Source of the DNA: Streptomyces composti
GTDB lineage: Bacteria; Actinomycetota; Actinomycetes; Streptomycetales; Streptomycetaceae
Direction: 5' to 3'
DNA: 36,925 bases
Assembly (NCBI RefSeq): GCF_012034205.1
Contig: NZ_JAATEM010000046.1
Location: 1-36,925, forward strand
Below the pieces are notes generated by a model. The model did not search any database. It was not told the origin of the DNA and worked only from the letters and a program-made list of their open reading frames with translations. Positions 1 to 8,539 of the stretch are shown piece by piece; position 1 is the first letter of the stretch; the number at the start of each line of letters is the position of its first letter. The position numbers were made by a program, and so were the translations under genes.

Positions 1-78
1 TTGCTTGGCGGGCCACCGGACTGCTGCGCGGTCGGTGCGACGGCCCGCGGTCGTGCAGGTTGCTCGGCGGGCCACCGG
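1..78. repeat. Imperfect direct repeat, 19 bp, two copies
   Basis: Bases 1-19 and 60-78 are the same 19-mer with one mismatch (core GGCGGGCCACCGG), 59 bp apart. The window opens inside this sequence, so more copies may lie to the left. No convincing gene overlaps it. The open frames across 1-600 exist on several strands at once, as expected from high GC, and have no start-site signals. Confidence 0.5.
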
Positions 79-307
79 TCTTGGGCGTGCCGCAGTCGCG
101 CGCGGCGGGGAGGGGTCGGGGTGGTGGTGTCCGCCCGCAGCGGCTGGCGCGTCCGCGCCCGTACTCGACAGGAAACCGATTCCGCGCCAGACCGAGGACG
201 GACACCACCACCCCGGCCCCGACTCACCCACTCCCCGTAGGCGCTACGCGCACCCCCACCGGAGCCGCAGCTGCGCCGCAGGCATGGCCACCTCAGCCAC
301 CCACGCG

Positions 308-496
308 CCCGCAGGCGAGAACGAAACGCGCACCGCCACGGGGCACCCGCAGGCCCCGGAGAACACGCACCCCCACCGGGCCGTGGGCCTCACGCACAGC
401 CGAACGCGCCCCCCACCCACCCGCAGGCACAGCCGAACCCGCACCCCACCCGCAGGCCGCCACAGCCGAAAGCCGCACTCCCACCCACCCGCAGGC
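308..496. repeat. Degenerate tandem repeat with CCCGCAGGC core
   Basis: The 9-mer CCCGCAGGC occurs at 308, 346, 420, 449 and 488, often followed by a variant of ACAGCCGAACGCG. Most intervals fit a period near 37 bp (38, 74, 29, 39), and a decayed copy lies near 383. The rest of 1-604 holds nothing I can assign. Function unknown: it may be a decayed minisatellite or a structured untranslated region on the minus strand. Confidence 0.55.
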
Positions 497-592
497 ACAA
501 CCGAACGCGACCCTCCCCGGGCTGCACCGGCCAGGCGGGTGGCAGCGGGCGCCACGCGTGGCGCCTATCACCGTGTTTGTCTGATTAGCGCG

Positions 593-598
593 TATCGT
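593..598 (+). promoter_or_regulatory. -10 element TATCGT for a leaderless start at 605
   Basis: TATCGT fits the TANNNT -10 pattern and lies 6 nt before the ATG at 605, which puts transcription start at or next to the start codon. No Shine-Dalgarno sequence is present. I see no good -35 hexamer. Confidence 0.5.
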
Positions 599-604
599 CG
601 CCGC

Positions 605-1441
605 ATGCCCACGCCATACGGATCCCGCGGCGGCATGGCGTTCGGCGTGGAGGAGCTGCGTGTGCTCCGCCGCGCCCTCGCCCTCGCCCTTCACCCCACC
701 TCCGCCTCGGCCGAGGACGTCCAGGACTGCCTCCGCCTCGCCGACTCGCTCGACGAGGCCACGCGGGAGAGTGCCCGGCTGCGTGCCTTCCTCGTGGCCG
801 ACCTCGGCCGCTACCGCGCCGCCCTCCCCGGCACCGCGGCCGGCTACCTCACGCTCCTGGAGGAGGCGCTGGGCGCCGGATACCGCCCCGTCCCCGACGA
901 CCTGGCCGCCCTCCGCGCCCTGCGCGGCAACCCCACCGCGGCCGCCCTCCTGCACCGCTGCGAGTGCCTCGCCGAGCAGGACGTCCGCTCCCGCCTCGCC
1001 TCCCGGTCCGTTCCAGCCCCCGCCACCCCCGCGGAGCAGACCGCACCGGCGACGACGCCCGAGACGACCCCGGCAGCTCCGGCGATCCCCGCATCCCGCC
1101 GACGCACGCGCACCGGCACCGGCACCGGTACACGATCCCGCACCACCGTCCCCCACCTCCTCGCCCTCCCCGGCGGCCAGTCCGCTTCGCACCCCGCCGC
1201 GGACACCGTCCCGGCCACCGCGCAGGGAGACGAGAAGCCCGAGCAGCCCACCCGCAAGCCCACCCCGTCCCAGCCCCAGCGGCCCAAGACCCAGCCGAAG
1301 CCGGCCACCCCCGCCGCCCCGCAGGGCCCCGGCTCCGCCCCTCGGCGCAACCGCCCGATCCCCACCCCCGGCGAGGTCTTCCCCCGGCGCAAGCCCACCC
1401 CGCCGCCCCCGCCCCCGGACCAGCGGCTGGCCGCCGGCTGA
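605..1441 (+). CDS. Conserved actinobacterial hypothetical protein with Pro/Ala/Thr-rich tail
   Basis: The protein has 278 aa and I do not recognise its function. Residues 10-130 form an alpha-helical, Leu/Ala/Arg-rich block (VEELRVLRRALALAL, then EDVQDCLRLADSLDEATRESA) that reads like a folded domain. Residues 135-278 are low-complexity Pro/Ala/Thr/Arg sequence, probably disordered. There is no signal peptide or membrane segment. The start at 605 is chosen because a TATCGT -10 lies 6 nt upstream, the leaderless arrangement seen repeatedly in this window. The in-frame ATG at 635 is the alternative. The frame stays open far upstream of 605, but the sequence there is repetitive and not protein-like. 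The next gene on the same strand begins 110 bp downstream and has its own -10. Confidence 0.7.
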   Translation: MPTPYGSRGGMAFGVEELRVLRRALALALHPTSASAEDVQDCLRLADSLDEATRESARLRAFLVADLGRYRAALPGTAAGYLTLLEEALGAGYRPVPDDLAALRALRGNPTAAALLHRCECLAEQDVRSRLASRSVPAPATPAEQTAPATTPETTPAAPAIPASRRRTRTGTGTGTRSRTTVPHLLALPGGQSASHPAADTVPATAQGDEKPEQPTRKPTPSQPQRPKTQPKPATPAAPQGPGSAPRRNRPIPTPGEVFPRRKPTPPPPPPDQRLAAG

Positions 1442-1539
1442 CCCCGGCCACCCGCTGCCGCTGCTGCCACTGACCACACTCCCCGAGGCCCCGCCGCGCC
1501 GCAGCCCCGGCCCTCGAAAGATCGCGGCCTCCCGCTGGT

Positions 1540-1545
1540 TACCCT
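1540..1545 (+). promoter_or_regulatory. -10 element TACCCT for a leaderless start at 1552
   Basis: TACCCT ends 6 nt before the ATG at 1552 and no Shine-Dalgarno sequence intervenes. The same TACCCTGGAC string precedes the minus-strand start at 23337. Confidence 0.5.
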
Positions 1546-1551
1546 GGACCC

Positions 1552-1746
1552 ATGGACTACGTCTCCGCCCTGTTGCCCCCGGCCGTCATGGCCGCACTCT
1601 TCATCGGCGTGATCCGAGTGATCATCAAGACCCAGGGTGGCGCCAACAAGGCCAAGGAGGACGCCGCCGTCGACGCGGCCCTCGCCCACGCGGAGGCCGC
1701 CAAGCAGCCCGGCACCACCGCCGAGGGCACCCAGAGCACCACCTGA
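1552..1746 (+). CDS. Small single-pass membrane protein, conserved hypothetical
   Basis: This is a 64-aa protein of unknown function. Residues 3-25 (YVSALLPPAVMAALFIGVIRVII) form one hydrophobic segment, followed by a basic patch (KTQGG ANKAK) that would keep the C-terminus cytoplasmic. The rest is an Ala/Glu-rich tail that could form a short amphipathic helix. Small proteins of this type are common in Streptomyces near the argA/lsr2 region. The start is supported by a TACCCT -10 exactly 6 nt upstream, so the mRNA is probably leaderless. The 250 bp downstream, up to the BlaI-type gene, contain only GC-rich sequence and that gene's promoter. Confidence 0.75.
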   Translation: MDYVSALLPPAVMAALFIGVIRVIIKTQGGANKAKEDAAVDAALAHAEAAKQPGTTAEGTQSTT

Positions 1747-1983
1747 CGGCCCCGCACCCGTCACGCACCCGGCCGCCCTGTCGGCCCCGCCGGCGTCCCA
1801 CGGGCGCGCACCCGCGCCGGCTGCCGGCGCCCGCCGGCACCGGCACGCACCCGTGCCCACGGGGCGTGCGGCCCGCACGGACCGGACCGCGGACGCGCAC
1901 CGCGCCGCGTGGTCACACCCCTCCGCGCCCACCCGTACGCCCCTTTTGTCCACGTTGCGCACGCCACCGCGGGGATCTCCCAC

Positions 1984-1989
1984 TATTGT
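1984..1989 (+). promoter_or_regulatory. -10 element TATTGT for a leaderless GTG start at 1997
   Basis: TATTGT ends 7 nt before GTG 1997. No Shine-Dalgarno sequence and no clear -35 are present. Confidence 0.5.
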
Positions 1990-1996
1990 TCGAGGT

Positions 1997-2572
1997 GTGC
2001 CTCGCCCATTGGGAGAACTCGAAGACGCGGTCATGACGCGGGTGTGGAAGTGGAACCGCCCGGTGACCGTTCGAGAAGTCCTGGAAGATCTCCAGAAGGA
2101 ACGCTCCATCGCCTACACCACGGTGATGACCGTTTTGGACAATCTTCATCAGAAGGGCTGGGTGCGCCGCGAGGCGGAAGGCCGGGCCTATCGATATGAG
2201 GCGGTCTCCACTCGCGCCGCCTACGCGGCCGCACTGATGAACGACGCCTGGTCGCAGAGCGACAACCCCGCCGCGGCCCTCGTCGCCTTCTTCGGCATGA
2301 TGAGCGACGAACAGCGCAAGGCCCTGACAGATGCCATACGCATCGCCCAGCTTCCGGAAACAACGGAAGGCCCCGAGAACCCCCGCCCGGAGAACCCCGG
2401 GGCCGGCGGGCAGGGCACCGAGAACGCGGCGGCCGAGAAGACCGGGCCGGAGAACACAGCGAACACAGGACCCGAGAACGCGGCGTCCGAGATGCCGAAC
2501 GCCGAGAACCGCGCCGCAGAGAACGAGACCACCGAGAACCCCGGCTCCGCACAGGACCGCCCCGGGCGATAG
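1997..2572 (+). CDS. BlaI/MecI/CopY-family winged-helix transcriptional regulator
   Basis: The protein has 191 aa. Residues 1-85 are a clear BlaI/MecI-type winged helix: PRPLGELEDAVMTRVWKW, then VREVLEDLQKERSIAYTTVMTVLDNL (recognition helix) and GWVRREAEGRAYRY (wing). Residues 85-125 (AALMNDAW, LVAFFGMMSDEQRKAL) match the family dimerisation helices. Family members are dimeric repressors, often released by a membrane protease of the BlaR/MecR type. No such M56 partner is nearby, so the inducer is unknown. The C-terminal 70 residues are an unusual tail with eight Glu-Asn pairs encoded by repeated GAGAAC, probably disordered. GTG 1997 is chosen because the conserved domain starts there and a -10 lies 7 nt upstream. 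The stop codon overlaps the -10 of the next gene. Confidence 0.85.
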   Translation: MPRPLGELEDAVMTRVWKWNRPVTVREVLEDLQKERSIAYTTVMTVLDNLHQKGWVRREAEGRAYRYEAVSTRAAYAAALMNDAWSQSDNPAAALVAFFGMMSDEQRKALTDAIRIAQLPETTEGPENPRPENPGAGGQGTENAAAEKTGPENTANTGPENAASEMPNAENRAAENETTENPGSAQDRPGR

Positions 2573-2575
2573 CGT
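2570..2575 (+). promoter_or_regulatory. -10 element TAGCGT for leaderless argA
   Basis: TAGCGT overlaps the TAG stop of the preceding regulator gene and ends 6 nt before ATG 2582. The same hexamer precedes the start at 23400. Confidence 0.5.
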
Positions 2576-2581
2576 CCGCTC

Positions 2582-3127
2582 ATGTCAGCAGACAGCTCAG
2601 CAGACACCCCCGAAGTCACCGCAAATGCCCTCACCGTCCGGCGCGCCCGTACCAGCGATGTCCCGGCGGTGCGCCGGCTCCTCGACATCTACGTCCGCAA
2701 CGGCATCCTCCTCGACAAAGCGACGGTCACGCTTTACGAGGACATCCAGGAGTTCTGGGTCGCGGAGCGGGACGACAACGCCGAGGTCGTCGGGTGCGGC
2801 GCTCTGCACGTGATGTGGGAAGACCTCGCGGAAGTCCGCACCCTGGCGGTGCAGCCCGGCCTGAAGGGCGCCGGCGTCGGGCACCGCCTGCTGGAGAAGT
2901 TGCTGCAGACCGCCCGCTGGCTCGGTGTTCGCCGCGTATTCTGTCTCACCTTCGAAGTGGAGTTCTTCAGCAAGCACGGCTTCGTGGAGATCGGCGAGAC
3001 GCCCGTCGACCCCGAGGTCTACGCCGAGCTGCTGCGTTCCTATGACGAGGGCGTCGCGGAGTTCCTCGGTCTCGAACGAGTGAAACCGAACACCCTGGGC
3101 AACAGCCGGATGCTTCTGCATCTGTGA
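2582..3127 (+). CDS. argA: Amino-acid N-acetyltransferase (N-acetylglutamate synthase), GNAT fold
   Basis: The 181-aa protein carries a single GNAT domain. The acetyl-CoA-binding loop is RTLAVQPGLKGAGVGHRLLE (about residues 93-112), preceded by the strand WVAERDDNAEVVGCGALHV and followed by RRVFCLTFEVEFFSKHGF. These blocks closely match the mycobacterial enzyme Rv2747 as I remember it, which acetylates glutamate in the first step of arginine synthesis. Like Rv2747 it is the short form that lacks the amino-acid-kinase domain of E. coli ArgA. It has no arginine-gene neighbours: upstream is the BlaI-type regulator and downstream lsr2, so it is probably transcribed alone from the leaderless promoter at 2570. 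The first 15 residues are variable and probably disordered. Confidence 0.85.
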   Translation: MSADSSADTPEVTANALTVRRARTSDVPAVRRLLDIYVRNGILLDKATVTLYEDIQEFWVAERDDNAEVVGCGALHVMWEDLAEVRTLAVQPGLKGAGVGHRLLEKLLQTARWLGVRRVFCLTFEVEFFSKHGFVEIGETPVDPEVYAELLRSYDEGVAEFLGLERVKPNTLGNSRMLLHL

Positions 3128-3251
3128 TCGTCACGGAATCCGCCCCCTGCCCCCTTGGTGCGGTGCCCTATGTCCGAAACGCGCATGTTTCCGGGCCGGG
3201 CCCGGCGGACCGGACTCTGCCGGGGGTTTGTGTTTTTACGGCAAAAGCGGT

Positions 3252-3285
3252 TTGCTTTCCGACGTACTGCAGTACTGCATATAAC
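3252..3285 (+). promoter_or_regulatory. Putative lsr2 promoter with overlapping palindromes
   Basis: An AT-rich island upstream of lsr2 contains TTGCTT (3252-3257) and TATAAC (3280-3285), 22 bp apart, too far for an ordinary -35/-10 pair. Between them GTACTGCA is repeated in tandem (3264-3279). It creates two overlapping perfect 12-bp palindromes, GTACTGCAGTAC (3264-3275) and TGCAGTACTGCA (3268-3279), directly against the -10. This looks like an operator, perhaps for Lsr2 autoregulation or for the BlaI-type regulator nearby, but the binder is unknown. Confidence 0.45.
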
Positions 3286-3351
3286 AGGGGCCGGCGATAC
3301 GGCGGACGCCGGCACTCCCTGGTCCCGTAGATATCGATGAAAGGAAATCCG

Positions 3352-3684
3352 GTGGCACAGAAGGTTCAGGTCCTTCTTGTCGACGACCTCGACGGCGGCG
3401 AGGCGGACGAGACCGTGACGTTCGCGCTGGACGGCAAGACGTACGAGATCGATCTCACCACCGCTAATGCGGACAAGCTCCGCAGCCTTCTCGAGCCTTA
3501 CGTGAAGAACGGTCGTCGTACCGGAGGCCGCGCCTCTGGCGGACGGAAGTCGCGTTCCTCGTCGTCCGGCAGCCAGGACACCGCGGCCATCCGCGCCTGG
3601 GCGAAGGAGAACGGCTACGAGGTGAACGACCGCGGTCGCGTCCCCGCGTCCATTCGCGAGGCCTACGAGAAGGCCAACGGCTGA
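3352..3684 (+). CDS. lsr2: Lsr2 nucleoid-associated protein, H-NS-like xenogeneic silencer
   Basis: The 110-aa protein matches Lsr2 over its whole length. The N-terminal oligomerisation domain (AQKVQVLLVDDLDGGEADETV, then FALDGKTYEIDL) occupies residues 2-60. A basic Gly/Ser/Lys linker covers 61-75. The C-terminal DNA-binding domain (DTAAIRAWAKENGYEVNDRGRVP) holds the RGR loop that enters the minor groove of AT-rich DNA. Lsr2 silences AT-rich, horizontally acquired genes and many specialised-metabolite clusters in Streptomyces. GTG 3352 is the start because the family begins with (M)AQKVQV and AAAGGAA lies 5-11 nt upstream. The ATG at 3337 is in frame but upstream of that ribosome binding site. 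The gene is monocistronic, with a hairpin following the stop. Confidence 0.95.
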   Translation: MAQKVQVLLVDDLDGGEADETVTFALDGKTYEIDLTTANADKLRSLLEPYVKNGRRTGGRASGGRKSRSSSSGSQDTAAIRAWAKENGYEVNDRGRVPASIREAYEKANG

Positions 3685-3703
3685 GGGCCGGCACGGCCGG
3701 CCC
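3685..3703. terminator. Hairpin between lsr2 and the convergent SCO3374-family gene
   Basis: A perfect 7-bp stem (GGGCCGG / CCGGCCC) with a 5-nt loop starts directly after the lsr2 stop. There is no T-tract, which is usual in Streptomyces. It could serve both converging genes. Confidence 0.5.
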
Positions 3704-3715
3704 CGGAGCGGCCCG

Positions 3716-4291
3716 TCACAGGGCCGGTACGACCGCAGGCTGGGCGCACCCGCGCCGCAGCCGGACCCGGTGGCACTGCGTGGCCACCGCGCTCACCACG
3801 CGTGTGAGATCGAGGGCGCCCGCGCGGCCCCCCATCGCCGACAGCGTCGGCAGCGAGGCCATGCCCTCGCACCCCGGCTCGGGGGGCCGCAGCCATACGG
3901 CGGCCCCTCGCGATGGGGCACGACCGCGAGCCGGCGCGGGCGGGGGCGCCGGTGCCTCCATCAGGCACCCCGTGCCCATCCCCACCAGGTCGAGGCGGAC
4001 GTCTCCCCACTCCAGCCACTCCAGCAGCCCGGGCAGCTCCTCCACGCCGCCCGCGGCCACCAGCAGCCGCATCCGGTCGCCCTGCACGGCCACCGGGAAG
4101 GCGCACCCCGCCGGGGCCAGACGGCACAGCGCCGCGTACCCCGCCTCGGCCGGCACATCGAGGACGTCGAAACGCACCCCCACCACCAGGCGCACCGGAT
4201 CGCCGGGCACCGTGGGCCATCCCAGTACGTTCTCGTACCAGTGCCGGACCGGCTCGAGGGGCCGGCGGGGCGGCGGGACGGTGAGGGCCAT
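3716..4291 (-). CDS. SCO3374-family protein, function unknown
   Basis: The 191-aa protein matches the Streptomyces family named after SCO3374, which lies between lsr2 and clpC in the same arrangement. Its N-terminus (VPPPRRPLEPVRHWYENVLGWP, then LVVGVRFDVLDVPAEAG and LLVAAGGVEELPGLLEWLEW) recalls the N-terminal part of bifunctional primase/polymerase-like proteins of phages and plasmids. The catalytic residues of such enzymes are not evident. Residues 115-125 are Pro-rich. No signal peptide or membrane helix is seen. It faces lsr2 convergently and diverges from clpC, sharing the 430-bp region with the clpC promoters. I cannot give a function. Confidence 0.75.
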   Translation of the reverse strand: MALTVPPPRRPLEPVRHWYENVLGWPTVPGDPVRLVVGVRFDVLDVPAEAGYAALCRLAPAGCAFPVAVQGDRMRLLVAAGGVEELPGLLEWLEWGDVRLDLVGMGTGCLMEAPAPPPAPARGRAPSRGAAVWLRPPEPGCEGMASLPTLSAMGGRAGALDLTRVVSAVATQCHRVRLRRGCAQPAVVPAL

Positions 4292-4397
4292 GCCAAGTGC
4301 AACTGCCGCAAGCGCGCCTGGGTTACGCTGGGTTCATACATGCATGCGGAGAGTGTCGAACGAGGAGGTGCGCGGGGGCGGTAAACGGCGCAAGGTT

Positions 4398-4411
4398 GTT
4401 CGCCCGTAGCG
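4398..4411 (+). promoter_or_regulatory. ClgR-type box 1 upstream of clpC
   Basis: GTTCGC-CCGTA-GCG matches the motif GTTCGC-N5-GCG that I recall as the ClgR recognition sequence of Streptomyces clp and lon promoters. It lies 311 bp before the clpC start. Sequence match only. Confidence 0.6.
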
Positions 4412-4503
4412 GAGGGAACCCGTGCACTCGGCATGGACTCTCTGTAGCTGCGGGTAAGACATCCCTAGTGGGAGGGGGCGACAAGCGGGGCAGGACGTCT
4501 CAC

Positions 4504-4517
4504 GTTCGCCATGGGCG
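4504..4517 (+). promoter_or_regulatory. ClgR-type box 2 upstream of clpC
   Basis: GTTCGC-CATGG-GCG is a second exact match to GTTCGC-N5-GCG, 106 bp downstream of box 1 and just upstream of the SigR-type promoter. Confidence 0.6.
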
Positions 4518-4548
4518 TACTGGCGAAGGGGGTAACTGCCTGGCCTGC

Positions 4549-4575
4549 GGGAACATCGTCTCGCACCATCGGGTT
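4549..4575 (+). promoter_or_regulatory. SigR-type promoter of clpC
   Basis: GGGAAC at 4549-4554 and GTT at 4573-4575 give GGAAC-N18-GTT, which fits the SigR consensus GGAAT-N18-GTT. I recall clpC as a thiol-stress SigR target in S. coelicolor. The predicted start near 4582 would leave a leader of about 140 nt. The remainder of 4292-4721 holds no gene I trust. Confidence 0.55.
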
Positions 4576-4721
4576 GGAGCAGATGTCGGCGTTCGGGGTC
4601 AGGAGGCCATCGACGGTGTCGGCAGTTGGAATGAGCGGTCCCCGCTTGCGGGACTAAGCTGCGGAAGGACAGGGAGGGGAAGTTCCCCCCACTGCCTGAC
4701 CGCTCTGAGGAGCGATTAACG

Positions 4722-7247
<2,526 letters not shown>

Positions 7248-7271
7248 CGCTCCAGCCGGCCTGAGAGCGGC

Positions 7272-7316
7272 AAAGGGGCTGCCCCCGGACCTTCCCGGTC
7301 CGGGGGCAGCCCCTTT
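7272..7316. terminator. Strong bidirectional terminator after clpC
   Basis: A perfect 20-bp stem (7272-7291 with 7297-7316) closes a 5-nt loop. The arms begin with AAA and end with TTT, so it can work for both clpC and the convergent phosphatase gene. Confidence 0.9.
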
Positions 7317-7422
7317 CGTGTGCCGTGCGCCTCCCTGGGCCCCGAGGGCGGTCAGCACGGCCCGGAGGGGAGGCGGAGGGCCTCCCCGGGGTGTCAGGGA
7401 GGCCCTGAGGGCGCCGAGGGCG

Positions 7423-8103
7423 TCAGGAGAGCTGCCCGTCGTAGTCCGGCAGCTTGAAGGTCTTCTCCGCGTGGCCGCCCGACAGGTCGGTGGCGCTGTT
7501 GCCGATGTTGGCGATGATCGTGTAGCCCTTGCGCTCGATGTCGATGCGCTGGGCCGTCTTGTACTCGGCGACGTCCTTGAACAGGTCGAGGAAGCCGCGC
7601 ACATACAGGCCGGAGGACTCGTAGCCGACGTGGTCGAGGTTCCACGCGGTGGGGACGTAGATGATGTCCGGGCGGGCCGTGACGAAGAACAGGTCGACGC
7701 CGCGCTCCTCGGCGTACTGGGCGACCTTCAGGACCGGCTTGTTGGCCGGCTGCGGGAAGCTGAAGCCGAAGTCGGTCTCCAGGGCCGTGTTGTCGATGTC
7801 GAGGACGATTGCCTGCTTCTCGCCGGGCTTGCCCTGGGCGATGCGCTCCTTGAGGTAGGGCAGGGCCTTGTCCATCACCGCCTGGCAGTCCCGCTGCCAG
7901 GTCTCGTAGTCGACGGCCGCCGCGGTGGACGACGCGGCGGCGGGAGCGGCGGCGGCCGGGGCCTGGGAGAGCTGTGCGGAGGCGGCGGAGACCGGTGCGG
8001 CGGAGGCGGGGAGGGCCTCGGCGGGGGCGGCCAGGGCCAGGAAGGCGGTCGCGGAGACGGCGGTGACCGATACGCGGTTCAGCCAGGTGTGTCGGCTCTT
8101 CAT
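7423..8103 (-). CDS. Secreted HAD-family acid phosphatase
   Basis: The 226-aa protein begins with a signal peptide (basic MKSRHTWLNR, hydrophobic VSVTAVSATAFLALAAP, likely cut near residue 30). An Ala/Ser-rich linker runs to about 64. The catalytic domain carries HAD motif I as AIVLDIDNTAL (D102 nucleophile, D104 acid/base) and motif II as FFVTARPD (Thr near 142). Motif III/IV lies in YKTAQRIDIERKGYTIIANIGNSATDL. This pattern fits class B/class III acid phosphatases that act outside the membrane on phosphomonoesters. The ATG at 8103 is chosen because GAGAGGA precedes it. The GTG at 8118 is in frame but overlaps that site. It diverges from the M23 peptidase gene. The precise substrate cannot be read from sequence. 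Confidence 0.85.
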   Translation of the reverse strand: MKSRHTWLNRVSVTAVSATAFLALAAPAEALPASAAPVSAASAQLSQAPAAAAPAAASSTAAAVDYETWQRDCQAVMDKALPYLKERIAQGKPGEKQAIVLDIDNTALETDFGFSFPQPANKPVLKVAQYAEERGVDLFFVTARPDIIYVPTAWNLDHVGYESSGLYVRGFLDLFKDVAEYKTAQRIDIERKGYTIIANIGNSATDLSGGHAEKTFKLPDYDGQLS

Positions 8104-8336
8104 GGGGGGTCCTCTCACGTCCGTGCGCTACCAACATGTCGTGTGCATGTTCGTGTGCGAGGGTGACGCGAGGTGAACCGTAGAGTTACCCGGCGGTAGC
8201 TGCCTAGAGGCCTGCGCCACATTTCTGGGAGCGCAAAAGAAGCCCTCCGGTGACATGCTCCACAGGTGATATGTCCGGTACTAGCCGGAATAGTGGTACA
8301 GCTGTCGAATCAGAATCGGACATTCAAGGCAAAGCT

Positions 8337-8511
8337 CTGATCGATCAGCCTGAAATGGGGGTTTCGCCCCGTAAGAGGGCTGTGTCAAGAGACGTGCATC
8401 TCACCCCAGAACTACGAACTTCCGTCGTAGATCACACCTTTGCGGTGTTGTGGGCGAAAGGGCTACCAAGGAACAGCCACCGCGACGCGGTCCTGTGCGT
8501 CGGGTGGTTTT
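8337..8511 (+). promoter_or_regulatory. Candidate riboswitch or attenuator leader of the M23 peptidase gene
   Basis: The region before ATG 8540 folds into several elements. These are a 12-bp palindrome CTGATCGATCAG (8337-8348), a GGGG/CCCC hairpin (8357-8370), CTACGA/TCGTAG (8412-8430) and ACACC/GGTGT (8434-8448). Last comes a terminator-like hairpin (8474-8508) running into TTTT. Bases 8440-8447 can instead pair with 8478-8485, the 5' arm of the terminator, over 8 bp (one G-U). That pairing excludes both the 8434-8448 hairpin and the terminator. It does not show the conserved strings of the c-di-AMP ydaO motif. Ligand or trigger unknown. Confidence 0.5.
8474..8511 (+). terminator. Intrinsic terminator-like hairpin inside the M23 gene leader
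   Basis: CCACC-G-CGACGC pairs with GCGTCG-GGTGG (11 bp, one bulged G, 8-nt loop), extendable by G-U and A-U pairs, and is followed by TTTTCC. It lies 29 nt before the start codon, which makes sense as an attenuator rather than as the end of an upstream gene, because the upstream gene points away. Confidence 0.6.
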
Positions 8512-8539
8512 CCTCTGTCCCCTTCCCCATGAGGTTTCG

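Noticed and set aside
3124..3340. Short frames between argA and lsr2
   Set aside because: They cover the lsr2 promoter region and have no start signals or recognisable sequence.
4297..4719. A 140-codon frame between the SCO3374-family gene and clpC
   Set aside because: It spans the ClgR boxes and the SigR-type promoter, is rich in Gly/Arg/Cys without domain pattern, and has no ribosome site.
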